Shown here one piece after another: positions 7,803-19,196 of a stretch of DNA of 64,000 bases. The position numbers and the translations under genes are program-made. The stretch is from an uncultured Halieaceae bacterium (GTDB lineage Bacteria; Pseudomonadota; Gammaproteobacteria; Pseudomonadales; Halieaceae): NCBI GenBank assembly GCA_913057135.1, contig CAJXNM010000002.1, positions 1-64,000 on the forward strand, in the 5' to 3' direction. Each line of letters begins with the position of its first letter. Position 1 is the first letter of the stretch. The notes beneath the pieces are model-generated. The model worked only from the letters and a program-made list of their open reading frames with translations, did not search any database and had not been told where the DNA came from.

Positions 7803-9001
7803 TTGGGCAAGCCCAGCACATGTTCAGCAATGATGTTGGCTTGCACTTGAGTGGTGCCCCCACCAATGGTCGCGCCGAAGTTCGAAAAATAGGCACGCTG
7901 CCAAAAGCCACCTCGGATGGCACCGGGGTCATCGACGTACAACGCACTGTGCCCGCCCTGCATGGCGGCACCGAATAACTTCATGCGTCGCGCATATTCA
8001 GTACCGCGGTATTTCGACGATAGGGCGAGCCCCATGGGGTAATCGGTATTGAGCGCCGGCACGGTCATGCGCTTGCGACCCAAGGCCATGGCCCGGGCTT
8101 CCATGATCAGTTTCACCGTGTCATCTCGAACCAAAGGATCTTGAAACAGGGGCTCGCCGTCCCGCTGAACGCCCTTAAGGTCAGCGATAAGATCATCGAT
8201 TTGGGTCGAGACAATCCAGTGACCGCTCGCTTGACCCGCTGACACGCCACGCTCGTACTCAAGGGTTTTCATGGCTACACGCCAGCCATCGCCTTCCCCT
8301 TCCATCATGGTCCCTGCAGGTACACGTGCATCGGTGAAAAACACCTGGTTAAAACCGTACTCCCCGGTGACTTTGCGAATGGGCTGAGCATCGACCCCAG
8401 CGATTCCCATGGGCGCCAGGAAAAAGGATAAGCCATCGTACTTGCGCTCAAGATTGGGGGTAGTGCGTGCCAATAAGATCATGTGGTCGGCAAAGTTACC
8501 GAGGGTTGTCCAAATCTTGGAGCCATTGACCACGTAATCATCGCCATCACGCACCGCTCGGGTTTGTACACTGCCAAGATCCGAGCCGTAATCGGGCTCA
8601 GAAAAACCCTGACACCAAATCTCTTCAGCACTCAGAATGGGTCGAATGTAGCGCAGTCGCTGCTCGTGGGAGCCAATATCGAGCAGCAGCGGGCCAACCC
8701 AATTAAGGCCAATCGTGTTAAACAAAATCGGCGCGTTGTAGCGGGCTAGGGCCTGGTCAACGACGGCTTGGTACGCCGGATCAGCGCCCTGACCGCCGTA
8801 CTCAGTCGGCCAATGCATGGCAAGAAAGCCCGCCTCAAAAACGGTCCGCTGCCACTGACGCAAAAAATCCAACTGCTGTTCAGTACCCACTTCAAGAAAG
8901 CTAAGGGGCAGCAAAAAATCGGGTTGGGTGGGGACATTTTCTGCCATCCATGCATCGACATCGGCGGCGAAACGTTTCAGTTCTGTGGCGGATTCGGTCA
9001 T
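7799..9001 (-). CDS. acyl-CoA dehydrogenase, larger partner of a pair
   Basis: The 400-residue acyl-CoA dehydrogenase has MHWPTEYGGQGADP, QGFSEPDYGSDLGSVQTRA (FAD/substrate loop), GSKIWTTLGNFADHMI, the ERGVSAGQ region and the C-terminal end GATIGGGTTQVQANIIAEHVLGLPK. The frame is open for another 50 codons upstream to 9151, but that stretch has no family similarity. The ATG at 9001 has GGAG 7 nt before it and gives the usual family length. An inverted repeat lies upstream at 9062-9103. It heads an operon with the smaller dehydrogenase and perhaps the two ABC1 kinases. Confidence 0.9.
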   Translation of the reverse strand: MTESATELKRFAADVDAWMAENVPTQPDFLLPLSFLEVGTEQQLDFLRQWQRTVFEAGFLAMHWPTEYGGQGADPAYQAVVDQALARYNAPILFNTIGLNWVGPLLLDIGSHEQRLRYIRPILSAEEIWCQGFSEPDYGSDLGSVQTRAVRDGDDYVVNGSKIWTTLGNFADHMILLARTTPNLERKYDGLSFFLAPMGIAGVDAQPIRKVTGEYGFNQVFFTDARVPAGTMMEGEGDGWRVAMKTLEYERGVSAGQASGHWIVSTQIDDLIADLKGVQRDGEPLFQDPLVRDDTVKLIMEARAMALGRKRMTVPALNTDYPMGLALSSKYRGTEYARRMKLFGAAMQGGHSALYVDDPGAIRGGFWQRAYFSNFGATIGGGTTQVQANIIAEHVLGLPK

Positions 9002-9061
9002 CGGTAACTCCAAATGCTCATCGCTGGGCAAAGGACAGAGGCCCGCCCCATGAATGAGTAG

Positions 9062-9103
9062 CGATTGAACTTTGAGTAGGTTTGTATACCAAGTGTTCAA
9101 TCG
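9062..9103. promoter_or_regulatory. 9-bp inverted repeat upstream of the acyl-CoA dehydrogenase operon
   Basis: Perfect arms CGATTGAAC (9062-9070) and GTTCAATCG (9095-9103) flank 24 bases that contain GTATAC. Read leftward this holds TATACA, a possible -10 element. It sits 61 bases before the preferred start of the larger dehydrogenase and upstream of the divergent hemH. The arrangement suits a dimeric repressor such as a TetR-type fatty-acid regulator, which is inference. Confidence 0.4.
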
Positions 9104-9244
9104 AGGCAAATCAGTGTCTTCGATCCCATGTATTTGACGAACTTGTGACACAGTTACGGGTATCCAAACCCAGTGCCGGTAAACTGCAATCTAACGCGGC
9201 GATTAAAACGTAAGCCGTTTCAACCACCCTCTTTTGGATAAACA

Positions 9245-10327
9245 ATGAAATATCGCGGCGTTACTGACTACGATCACGGCACTCCACCCAAGGTAGGGGT
9301 TTTGCTGATTAATCTGGGAACCCCAGATGCAGCCACCCCAAAAGCGCTGCGACCTTACCTGAAGCAGTTTCTCAGTGATCCCCGGGTCGTTGAGGTGCCG
9401 AGGCTGCTGTGGTGGTTAATTCTGAACGGTATTATTCTGAACACGCGCCCGAAACGATCCGCCGAGGGTTACGCTGAAGTCTGGACGGATAGAGGCTCTC
9501 CACTGTTATACCATTTAGAGGATCAAGTCGAAGGGGTGAAGCGGCGCCTAATGGCCGAGTACGGCGAACATGTCGTCGTGCGTGGCGCCATGCGCTACGG
9601 CAATCCCAGTATTCCATCGGTGCTTCAAGGGTTATTTGATGCGGGGGTTCAGCGTTTGGTGGTGCTGCCCCTATATCCTCAATACGGTGGCCCTACGACG
9701 GCATCAACATTCGATGCACTGGCCGAGGATTTCCAGCAACGACGGTGGCTGCCCGATCTGCGTTTTGTCAGCAGCTATCATGATGACGAGGGCTACATCG
9801 ACGCCATTGCTGACTCGGTGCGCAAACACTGGGATCAACACGGCCGAGCAGACAAACTGATTCTCAGTTATCACGGCATGCCCAAACGCTACCTGCTAAA
9901 CGGCGATCCTTACCACTGTCAGTGCCACAAAACCACGCGACTGGTTGCCGAGCGACTGAACTTGACACCCGATGAGTTCATGACCACGTTCCAATCACGT
10001 TTTGGCCGCGAAGAGTGGTTGAAGCCCTACACCGACGAAACCCTCAAGCAGCTGCCCGAACAGGGTACCAAATCGGTTCAGGTCATCTGTCCGGGATTCT
10101 CCGCCGACTGTCTAGAGACCATCGAAGAGATCGGCATGGAAAACCGAGAATATTTCATGGAAGCGGGTGGCGAGCGCTATGAGTACATCCCCTGTTTAAA
10201 TGCCGAGGACGGTCATATTGATGTGCTCACAGCTTTAGTACAGCGAGAGCTGCAAGGTTGGCGAATGCCGAAATATGCATCGGAGCAGTGTCGCGATGAA
10301 GCGGTAAAACTTGGCGCTGCCGCCTAG
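9245..10327 (+). CDS. hemH: ferrochelatase
   Basis: The 360-residue enzyme inserts Fe2+ into protoporphyrin IX, the last step of protohaem synthesis. It starts KVGVLLINLGTPDAATPKAL, and contains RGSPLLYH, the LPLYPQYGGPTTAS loop, the catalytic His in ILSYHGMPKRYL (about residue 210) and the CPGFSADCLETIEEIGMENR signature. Two Cys in YHCQCHKTT are like those in other proteobacterial HemH. The length is normal. It stands alone, divergent from the acyl-CoA dehydrogenases and convergent with the ZIP transporter gene (7-nt gap). The Shine-Dalgarno sequence is weak (GGATAAACA before ATG). Confidence 0.96.
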   Translation: MKYRGVTDYDHGTPPKVGVLLINLGTPDAATPKALRPYLKQFLSDPRVVEVPRLLWWLILNGIILNTRPKRSAEGYAEVWTDRGSPLLYHLEDQVEGVKRRLMAEYGEHVVVRGAMRYGNPSIPSVLQGLFDAGVQRLVVLPLYPQYGGPTTASTFDALAEDFQQRRWLPDLRFVSSYHDDEGYIDAIADSVRKHWDQHGRADKLILSYHGMPKRYLLNGDPYHCQCHKTTRLVAERLNLTPDEFMTTFQSRFGREEWLKPYTDETLKQLPEQGTKSVQVICPGFSADCLETIEEIGMENREYFMEAGGERYEYIPCLNAEDGHIDVLTALVQRELQGWRMPKYASEQCRDEAVKLGAAA

Positions 10328-10334
10328 TCACTGG

Positions 10335-11189
10335 CTACACTAAATGACTGTGGCTTGGCTCAAACATGCCGATACCCCAGGCAATGGCGATACCGATCGC
10401 AAATAGCAGGGTCAACTTCAACCGGTCGTGGCTATGAAATTGCACCTCCGGTAGCAGGTCACCTAAGGCGATACAAATAAAGGCGCCCGCTGAAAATGCC
10501 AGCGCCGCAGGCAACAAGGTACCTAGACCCACCCCGGGGTCCACCGCCAACCAAAACAACCATGCGGTGATGGGACACAGGGCTGCGAACGCCACGTTAA
10601 TGTAATGTCGATGCCGTACAGGCTGCCCCGCAGCGGCCATAACGGTTTCAATGGACAGGGCATCCAGTGGCTTATGCAGCAATATGGCCAGGAATACGCC
10701 AATACCCAGTAAGCCCGCGCCAGTTTCGGGGGTTGCGCGCATAACCGCCCCCAAGGCAATACCATCGATCACCGTATGCACACTTAAACCGAATACCAGG
10801 CCGAGCCAGGTGAAAGGTCCACGCGGGGCCTGTGCATGAGCGTGTTCGTGGGCATGCTCGTGGGGATGCTGGTCCGCGCCCGTATGCTCACAGCTACCGT
10901 CGGCGGCGGCAAAATCATGCTGATGAAAATGGAATAAGCGCAAAAGCAACAGCATAAACACCAAGCCAACCACCACCCAACCCATGGTGAAGTCGACATC
11001 CGCCGAGGGCGCCAAGGCGCTGTGAGGGATTAAGTGGAAAAACGCCACACCCAACATTAAACCCGCCACAAAACTCATGGTGAGTTGGGTACGGGTGTGG
11101 GTCATATGCAGCCGGCGCGGCAACCAGCCGCCGACCAGTCCCGCCAAAAACACTGCCAGCCCGTACAGTAATAGCAAGGAGACAGCCAT
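10335..11189 (-). CDS. ZIP-family divalent metal transporter
   Basis: The 284-residue inner-membrane protein of the ZIP family moves Zn2+ or other divalent metals into the cytoplasm. About eight hydrophobic segments are readable. TM2 has FHLIPHSA, the central loop is very His-rich (HQHD, then HPHEHAHEHAHAQ), TM4 has GLSVHTVIDGIALGA and TM5 has LLHKPLDALS, which together form the metal site. The start is taken as ATG at 11189, just 2 nt after the proB stop; a GTG at 11201 inside proB is in frame. Neither has a good ribosome-binding site, so it is probably translated by coupling to proB. Confidence 0.88.
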   Translation of the reverse strand: MAVSLLLLYGLAVFLAGLVGGWLPRRLHMTHTRTQLTMSFVAGLMLGVAFFHLIPHSALAPSADVDFTMGWVVVGLVFMLLLLRLFHFHQHDFAAADGSCEHTGADQHPHEHAHEHAHAQAPRGPFTWLGLVFGLSVHTVIDGIALGAVMRATPETGAGLLGIGVFLAILLHKPLDALSIETVMAAAGQPVRHRHYINVAFAALCPITAWLFWLAVDPGVGLGTLLPAALAFSAGAFICIALGDLLPEVQFHSHDRLKLTLLFAIGIAIAWGIGMFEPSHSHLV

Positions 11190-11191
11190 GA

Positions 11192-13593
<2,402 letters not shown>

Positions 13594-13614
13594 TCAATCT
13601 GCTAAGCGCTTGAT

Positions 13615-13872
13615 TTAAGCGCTAACGACGCGTACGTGCTTGCGCTTGTCGGGGCCGCCAACGTAGAACTCGACCTTGCCCTGCGCCGTGGCAAACAACG
13701 TGTGGTCTTTACCCATGCCGACGTTATCACCTGCATGAAAGCGCGTGCCGCGTTGGCGAACAATAATGCCACCGGCATTGATGGCTTGACCGCCGAATAC
13801 TTTTACACCGAGGCGTTTACTCTCGGAATCGCGACCGTTACGGGTACTGCCGCCTGCTTTTTTGTGTGCCAT
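13615..13872 (-). CDS. rpmA: 50S ribosomal protein L27
   Basis: The 85-residue L27 has the N-terminal [15 protein letters not shown] tail that reaches the peptidyl-transferase centre and the conserved [22 protein letters not shown]. There is no N-terminal extension needing protease cleavage. It follows rplU by 12 nt and is followed by a strong terminator, so rplU-rpmA form a two-gene unit. Confidence 0.97.
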   Translation of the reverse strand: MAHKKAGGSTRNGRDSESKRLGVKVFGGQAINAGGIIVRQRGTRFHAGDNVGMGKDHTLFATAQGKVEFYVGGPDKRKHVRVVSA

Positions 13873-13884
13873 TGTGCTCTCCTA

Positions 13885-14196
13885 TCAGCCCGTGATGCCG
13901 GTGATTTTCACTTCGGTGTACCACTGGCGGTGACCGGTTTCGTTACGGTAGTGCTTGCGGCGATTGAACTTGACGATACGGATCTTGTCATGACGACCGT
14001 GAGCAACCACTTCTGCAGTGACTTTGCCGCCCTCGACCACCGGAGCGCCAATCTTTACATCACTGCCGGCACCAACCATCAATACTCGATCGAACTCAAC
14101 CGTCTCGCCGGTGGCCACTTCAAGCTTCTCGAGCTTGAGGGTTTCGCCCTCTTCAACACGGTGCTGCTTACCACCGCTTTCAATCACTGCGTACAT
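13885..14196 (-). CDS. rplU: 50S ribosomal protein L21
   Basis: The 103-residue L21 has the standard [18 protein letters not shown] start and the RNA-binding [23 protein letters not shown] end. The ATG is preceded by GAGAGGAACAAC (GAGG site). It is the first gene after a clear promoter at 14317-14345, giving a leader of about 115 nt. Confidence 0.97.
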   Translation of the reverse strand: MYAVIESGGKQHRVEEGETLKLEKLEVATGETVEFDRVLMVGAGSDVKIGAPVVEGGKVTAEVVAHGRHDKIRIVKFNRRKHYRNETGHRQWYTEVKITGITG

Positions 14197-14316
14197 TGTT
14201 GTTCCTCTCAGTTAGCCTGCTCGCTATGTATGACCGACGACGACCGACGGGGCAGAGCATAGGCACCATGGAAAACGCCGCGGGTCAGAACGGCGCCTAA
14301 TAATTTGAGGGGGCGG

Positions 14317-14345
14317 AGTATAGGGCGCAAATCGGCGCCATACAA
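14317..14345 (-). promoter_or_regulatory. sigma70-type promoter of rplU-rpmA
   Basis: On the minus strand TTGTAT, 17 bases, TATACT, then a GC-rich discriminator CCGCCCCCT. It is divergent from the ispB promoter 40 bp away. The GC-rich start region is like that of the other ribosomal-protein promoters in this window. Confidence 0.7.
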
Positions 14346-14384
14346 GCCTAAAAGCGCCTGTTTGCAACGATTTTGCCCCAAACC

Positions 14385-14414
14385 ATGACACGCATCGCCT
14401 CCCTTGCCTATAAT
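14385..14414 (+). promoter_or_regulatory. sigma70-type promoter of ispB
   Basis: ATGACA (5 of 6 to consensus), 18 bases, TATAAT. The predicted start is near 14421, which rules out the upstream in-frame ATG codons of the longer ispB frame and supports the GTG at 14439. Confidence 0.7.
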
Positions 14415-14438
14415 CCGCGCTGTTTCGGAGAACCCCTT

Positions 14439-15404
14439 GTGATTGAAGACATCCGCCAACACGTTGCGGAGGCGTTCAATCAGGTCAACAACCTGATTGT
14501 GGAACACCTTCGCTCCGATGTGGACATGGTCGAAAGTATCGGCCACTACATAGTCGATGCCGGCGGCAAACGCCTCCGGCCGCTTTTGGTGTTACTGACC
14601 GCCCAAGCCCTTGGCAAGGTTAGTGACGAGCAATGCAAGTTTGCTGCCGTTGTTGAATTTATTCACACCGCCACGCTCCTACACGACGATGTTGTTGATC
14701 TCTCTGCCCTGAGACGCGGGCGCCCCACCGCCAATGCTCAATTTGGTAATGCGCCCAGCGTACTCGTGGGTGATTTCATTTACACCCGGGCGTTCCAGCT
14801 CATGGTGCAACTGGATAATATGGCGCTGCTATCGCACATGGCCGATACCACGAACACCATTGCCGAAGGGGAAGTGCTGCAACTGGTGCGTGCAGGTGAC
14901 GCCGCCAGCACCGAAGCCCAATACCTTGCGGTTATCGAGAGAAAAACAGCGGCCCTGTTCGCTGCCGCGTGCAAAGGCGCGGCCATCCTCGCAGGTGCCC
15001 AAGCCAGACAACAGGAACAGCTCTACCAGTTCGGCATGAACCTGGGCATTGCCTTCCAAATGATTGACGACGTTCTCGACTACACCGGTGATCCCGCGGT
15101 CACCGGAAAACATATTGGCGACGACCTCAATGAAGGCAAGCCGACACTGCCGCTCATACACGTCATGCGCGAGGGCAGTGCTGAGCACAGCGCTTTAGTT
15201 CGCAACGCTCTGGAACATAAATCAAGTGACGCCCTGGCGGATGTGATTACCGCCGTGGCCCAGAGCGGCAGCATTGACTACACTCGACAGCAGGCTGAAG
15301 CCTTCAAACGGGCGGCGCTTAACGCACTGACAACCTTGAAAGAGTCACCCTCAAAAGACGCCCTGAAGCAACTAGCCGAACTGTCAACGCAACGGGCACA
15401 TTAA
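14439..15404 (+). CDS. ispB: octaprenyl-diphosphate synthase type polyprenyl synthase
   Basis: The 321-residue trans-polyprenyl synthase makes the side chain of ubiquinone from isopentenyl diphosphate. The motifs are GGKRLRPLL, the first Asp-rich motif LLHDDVVD, the chain-length region before it, and the second Asp-rich motif QMIDDVLDY. The GTG start at 14439 has GGAG 8 nt before it, lies downstream of the TATAAT promoter, and gives almost exactly the E. coli length. A longer frame to 14373 contains the promoter and is not used. It is divergent from rplU-rpmA, as in many gammaproteobacteria. pgi follows after 22 nt. Confidence 0.95.
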   Translation: MIEDIRQHVAEAFNQVNNLIVEHLRSDVDMVESIGHYIVDAGGKRLRPLLVLLTAQALGKVSDEQCKFAAVVEFIHTATLLHDDVVDLSALRRGRPTANAQFGNAPSVLVGDFIYTRAFQLMVQLDNMALLSHMADTTNTIAEGEVLQLVRAGDAASTEAQYLAVIERKTAALFAAACKGAAILAGAQARQQEQLYQFGMNLGIAFQMIDDVLDYTGDPAVTGKHIGDDLNEGKPTLPLIHVMREGSAEHSALVRNALEHKSSDALADVITAVAQSGSIDYTRQQAEAFKRAALNALTTLKESPSKDALKQLAELSTQRAH

Positions 15405-15426
15405 CGACTACAAGAGCATCCTGACC

Positions 15427-17049
15427 ATGCGAATACCTGCCAGCAAGACGCAACCCGCCCTTGAACGAAGCCGGTTGCGACTGGCAGATGTAGCCATAGC
15501 CGACCTGTTCCGAACCGATACTGACCGACTCAGCTACACCCGCCTTGATGCCGCGGGTCTCACCCTAGATTTCAGCAAGCAACGCATTGACGCCCAAGGA
15601 TTACAGGCACTTTTTGCGCTTGCTGAGGAGTACGAGCTGCAAGACGCCTTCGAGCGCCTGACCTTGGGTGAGGCGGTCAACGTGACCGAACAGCGTCCGG
15701 CCCTGCACACGCTGCTACGGGGTACCCAGCAACAGCACCTCCCAGACCTCTCCCAAGGTGTTGCCAAAACCCTTGCAGCCATGCAGTCATTGGTGAAACA
15801 AGTTCACGATGGCCAACGCTGCGGATTTACAGGGCTTCCCTTCACCGATGTGGTCAATATCGGCATCGGCGGCTCGGATTTGGGGCCACGTATGGTGTGT
15901 CGCGCGCTTAACACCTCGAGTCCGGCATTGCGTGCGCACTTCGTGGCCAATGTTGATCCCCAAGATCTCGATGAAATTCTCGCTGCCCTTAACCCCGCCA
16001 CCACACTATTCATTGTTTGCTCGAAGTCTTTCACCACCGAAGAGACCCTGACCAACGCCTTGCGCGCTCGACAATGGCTGCTTTCCGCGGGGGCGGCGCA
16101 GACAGATATTCAGCAACACGTGGTGGCGGTAACCACCAATCTGGACGCAGCGGCCGAGTTTGGCATTGATCCCACCGAGTGCTATCCCATGTGGGACTGG
16201 GTCGGGGGACGCTACTCCCTTTGGTCAGCAATAGGTTTGGTCATTGCCTTGCACAGGGGTTGGGAGGACTTCCAAGCACTGCTTGACGGCGGTCAAGCTA
16301 TGGATGGCCATACGCTCAGCATGCCGCCTGAGCAGAATTTGCCCATGATGCTAGCACTACTGGAATACTGGAACTGCAACTGCCTGGGTACCGACACCCA
16401 CGCGGTCTTACCCTATTCTCAGCGGTTGTCGGCGCTTCCCGACTTTTTGCAGCAGCTCACCATGGAGAGTAATGGCAAACGGGTGAAACTTACCACAGGC
16501 GCTGTCTGCGACTACCCGACCGCCCCAGTCCTTTGGGGCTCAGCGGGCACTATCGGGCAGCACAGTTACTACCAGCTTTTGCACCAGGGCAATCGGCCAT
16601 TTAGTGCCGATATCATCCTGCCTCTCACCAACGCTGATGTCGACCTCGATGCCCACCGGAAGTTAGCCGCCAACGCTCTGGCCCAAAGTCGCGCGCTAAT
16701 GATAGGCCGCTCAGCGGCCGAAGCGGCGGCGCTGGCGGCATCTCGTGGTCAAGATGAAGCTCTGGCCCCTCATTTCGAAATGCCCGGCAATCACCCCCAT
16801 TCGCTGTTACTGTTCGATGCCGTCACACCCTATCGATTGGGGGCACTGATCGCCGCTTACGAGCACAAAACCTTCTTCTTAAGTCGATTACTCGATGTCA
16901 ACGCCTTTGACCAATGGGGCGTTGAGCTGGGTAAAGTCATCGGCAAGCAGATACTTGCCACCCTCGAATCGGGGGCTGATCTCGATAGCTTGGATCCATC
17001 AACAGCCGCTGCGGCGGTGGCATGGCGAAACGCTAACGGAGGCCACTAA
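15427..17049 (+). CDS. pgi: glucose-6-phosphate isomerase
   Basis: The 540-residue enzyme interconverts glucose-6-phosphate and fructose-6-phosphate. The sugar-phosphate site NIGIGGSDLGP, the SKSFTTEETLTNA loop, the family signature WVGGRYSLWSAIG, TMESNGKRV, and the C-terminal QWGVELGK with the catalytic Lys are all present. The length is normal. The stop overlaps the start of the next gene by one base (TAATG). Its product feeds the phosphomannomutase, GalU and ManC enzymes encoded on the opposite strand nearby. Confidence 0.97.
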   Translation: MRIPASKTQPALERSRLRLADVAIADLFRTDTDRLSYTRLDAAGLTLDFSKQRIDAQGLQALFALAEEYELQDAFERLTLGEAVNVTEQRPALHTLLRGTQQQHLPDLSQGVAKTLAAMQSLVKQVHDGQRCGFTGLPFTDVVNIGIGGSDLGPRMVCRALNTSSPALRAHFVANVDPQDLDEILAALNPATTLFIVCSKSFTTEETLTNALRARQWLLSAGAAQTDIQQHVVAVTTNLDAAAEFGIDPTECYPMWDWVGGRYSLWSAIGLVIALHRGWEDFQALLDGGQAMDGHTLSMPPEQNLPMMLALLEYWNCNCLGTDTHAVLPYSQRLSALPDFLQQLTMESNGKRVKLTTGAVCDYPTAPVLWGSAGTIGQHSYYQLLHQGNRPFSADIILPLTNADVDLDAHRKLAANALAQSRALMIGRSAAEAAALAASRGQDEALAPHFEMPGNHPHSLLLFDAVTPYRLGALIAAYEHKTFFLSRLLDVNAFDQWGVELGKVIGKQILATLESGADLDSLDPSTAAAAVAWRNANGGH

Positions 17050-17828
17050 TGGACTTGGGAATAAAAGGCCGCAAGGCACTGGTTTGTGCCGCATCCAAGG
17101 GACTAGGGCGAGGCTGCGCTGAAGCGCTTGCTGCCGAAGGGGTCGATCTGGTGATCAATGCCCGGGGTGAAGAGGCGCTTAATGATACAGCCGAGGCTAT
17201 CAAACAGCGTTTTGGCGTCAACGTGATCTCAATAGCTGCTGACATTACCATCGAAGATGGCCAGAAAGCCGTACTGGCTGCTGCCGGCAAGGTCGACATA
17301 TTGGTGACTAATGCAGGCGGACCACCGCCGGGCAATTGGCGAGACTGGCAGCGCGAAGACTTTATCGCCGCCATGGATGCAAACGCGCTTGCACCTATTG
17401 CACTCATGACCGCATTAGTGCCCAGCATGTGCGATGCGGGTTGGGGTCGTGTAGTCAACATCACGAGCGTTGCGGTTAAATCACCCATTGCAGTACTTGG
17501 CTTATCGAATACTGCTCGCACCGCCTTAACCGGCTATGTTGCAGGTCTGTCCCGAGACGTAGCGGGAAAAGGTGTGGTCATTAACAATCTGCTGCCAGGG
17601 TTTCACGCAACCGATCGCATAGCTGCACTTGATGGCTTGGAGGCTCAAACCACCAATAGCTCAATAACCGAGGTACGAGAGCGCCGTATGGCTAGCATTC
17701 CCGCGGGTCGCTATGGCAAAGCTGCTGAGTTCGGTCGGGCTTGCGCCTTTTTGTGTTCAGAGCATGTAGGCTTCATCATCGGGCAGAACCTGCTGCTAGA
17801 TGGTGGTTCCTTCAGCGGCACCTTGTAA
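17049..17828 (+). CDS. SDR-family protein lacking the catalytic Tyr-Lys pair
   Basis: The 259-residue short-chain dehydrogenase/reductase homologue resembles FabG. The fold marks are present: a degenerate nucleotide loop (CAASKGLGRGCA), VTNAGGPPPG, VNITS with Ser140, and a C-terminal GQNLLLDGG. At the positions of the usual YxxxK, however, it reads S153-N-T-A-R157, so both catalytic residues are replaced. Such FabG-like proteins are known as a subgroup with altered active sites and unknown substrate. Translation is coupled to pgi by a TAATG overlap. It is convergent with the phosphomannomutase gene (12-nt gap). Confidence 0.85.
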   Translation: MDLGIKGRKALVCAASKGLGRGCAEALAAEGVDLVINARGEEALNDTAEAIKQRFGVNVISIAADITIEDGQKAVLAAAGKVDILVTNAGGPPPGNWRDWQREDFIAAMDANALAPIALMTALVPSMCDAGWGRVVNITSVAVKSPIAVLGLSNTARTALTGYVAGLSRDVAGKGVVINNLLPGFHATDRIAALDGLEAQTTNSSITEVRERRMASIPAGRYGKAAEFGRACAFLCSEHVGFIIGQNLLLDGGSFSGTL

Positions 17829-17840
17829 ATCCGGCAGACC

Positions 17841-19196
17841 TTATGCCTGATCGATCATCGCCAGGAGTTCGGCGGTTTTGCGCTCCATAAGATCACGGTC
17901 ACCCCGGCTCTCAACGTTAAGTCGCACTACCGGCTCGGTGTTTGACATGCGCAAATTAAAGCGCCAGTCATCCAGATCAATGCTCAATCCATCGACATAC
18001 TCGACGCGGCGAGAACCGTGACCGTAGGAAGCTTCTACAGTATTGATCAACGTCTTGGGGTCTGAAATGGTGCGGTTAATTTCCCCAGAGCAGGGGAACG
18101 CCTCGGCTCGCTCGGCGATTAAATCGGCCAGTGACTTACCCTTTTCAGCGATTAAACCCGCCACCAACAACCATGGAATCATGCCGCTGTCGCAGTAGGC
18201 GAAATCACGGAAATAATGGTGGGCACTCATTTCACCACCATAAACCGCATCGACTTCTCTCATACGCTCCTTAATAAACGCATGGCCTGTCTTCGACTGT
18301 ACCGCTTCACCACCGGCGCTCTCGACAATATCCCGGGTATTCCAAACCAGACGGGGGTCGTGTACTACGCGCTGGGGGCCGTCTTTACTCAGGAACGCTT
18401 CCGCAAGCAGTCCAACAATGTAATAGCCTTCAATAAACTCGCCGTGGTGATCAAAGAAAAAGCAGCGATCAAAATCGCCGTCCCAGGCAATACCTAAATC
18501 AGCGCCCCGTGCGCGAACTTCATCGGCAGTGACAGCACGATTTTCAACCAATAATGGGTTCGGTACACCATTGGGGAAATGCCCATCGGGGTCGTGATGC
18601 AGCTTAGTGAACGTGAACGGCAAATGGGACTCAAGGGCATCAATAACCCGTCCCGCGCCGCCATTACCGGCGTTACACACAATGTGCAGTGGTTTTAAGG
18701 CTGCCACGTCGACATAGGTTAATAGGTGCTGAATGTAAGCGTCGAGGGTAGACACCTGTCCGTAAGTTCCCCGCTGTGACGCATCATTGAAGGTATTCTG
18801 TGCGGCCAGGGCCTCAATCTCTTTCAGACCCGAATCACCCGAAATGGGTTTTGATTCGGCGCGGACAAACTTCATGCCGTTGTAGTCTTTAGGATTGTGA
18901 CTGGCGGTCACCGCGATACCACCGTCAACACCTAAATGGGACGTGGCAAAGTAGATTTCTTCGGTACCACAAAGACCGATATCTAAGACATCAACACCTT
19001 GACTGCACAGGCCATCGACTAACGCCGCTTTAATGGCTTCGCTGGTCAGGCGGATATCATGCCCCACCACGACGGTCTTTGGCTTAATCACCGCCGCGTA
19101 GGCCTTGCCAATCCTGCAGGCAATATCTTCATTCAACTGATCGGGGATGCGACCCCGAACGTCATAGGCTTTAAAACAAGTCAGAGCGTCGGTCAT
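17841..19196 (-). CDS. phosphomannomutase / phosphoglucomutase
   Basis: The 451-residue alpha-D-phosphohexomutase (ManB/CpsG/AlgC type) converts mannose-6-P or glucose-6-P to the 1-phosphates. It shows the phosphoserine loop [16 protein letters not shown] (Ser99), the metal-binding [12 protein letters not shown], the substrate-recognition GEMSAHHYF and the C-terminal phosphate-binding [14 protein letters not shown]. It overlaps galU by 4 nt, so glucose-1-P and mannose-1-P would be made next to the enzymes that use them (GalU, ManC). Confidence 0.94.
   Translation of the reverse strand: MTDALTCFKAYDVRGRIPDQLNEDIACRIGKAYAAVIKPKTVVVGHDIRLTSEAIKAALVDGLCSQGVDVLDIGLCGTEEIYFATSHLGVDGGIAVTASHNPKDYNGMKFVRAESKPISGDSGLKEIEALAAQNTFNDASQRGTYGQVSTLDAYIQHLLTYVDVAALKPLHIVCNAGNGGAGRVIDALESHLPFTFTKLHHDPDGHFPNGVPNPLLVENRAVTADEVRARGADLGIAWDGDFDRCFFFDHHGEFIEGYYIVGLLAEAFLSKDGPQRVVHDPRLVWNTRDIVESAGGEAVQSKTGHAFIKERMREVDAVYGGEMSAHHYFRDFAYCDSGMIPWLLVAGLIAEKGKSLADLIAERAEAFPCSGEINRTISDPKTLINTVEASYGHGSRRVEYVDGLSIDLDDWRFNLRMSNTEPVVRLNVESRGDRDLMERKTAELLAMIDQA

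Noticed and set aside
9002-9151. 50-codon N-terminal extension of the larger acyl-CoA dehydrogenase
   Set aside because: It lacks family similarity, contains the inverted repeat, and the ATG at 9001 has a good ribosome-binding site and gives the normal length.
13636-14262. Long open frame on the plus strand across rpmA and rplU (208 codons)
   Set aside because: It is antisense to two certain ribosomal-protein genes and its translation has no family features; it is a shadow of their codon use. The same applies to other long antisense frames over rplB, rpoB and rpoC.
14373-14438. Longer ispB frame with upstream ATG codons
   Set aside because: It contains the TATAAT promoter and adds residues not found in the family; GTG at 14439 fits promoter, ribosome-binding site and length.
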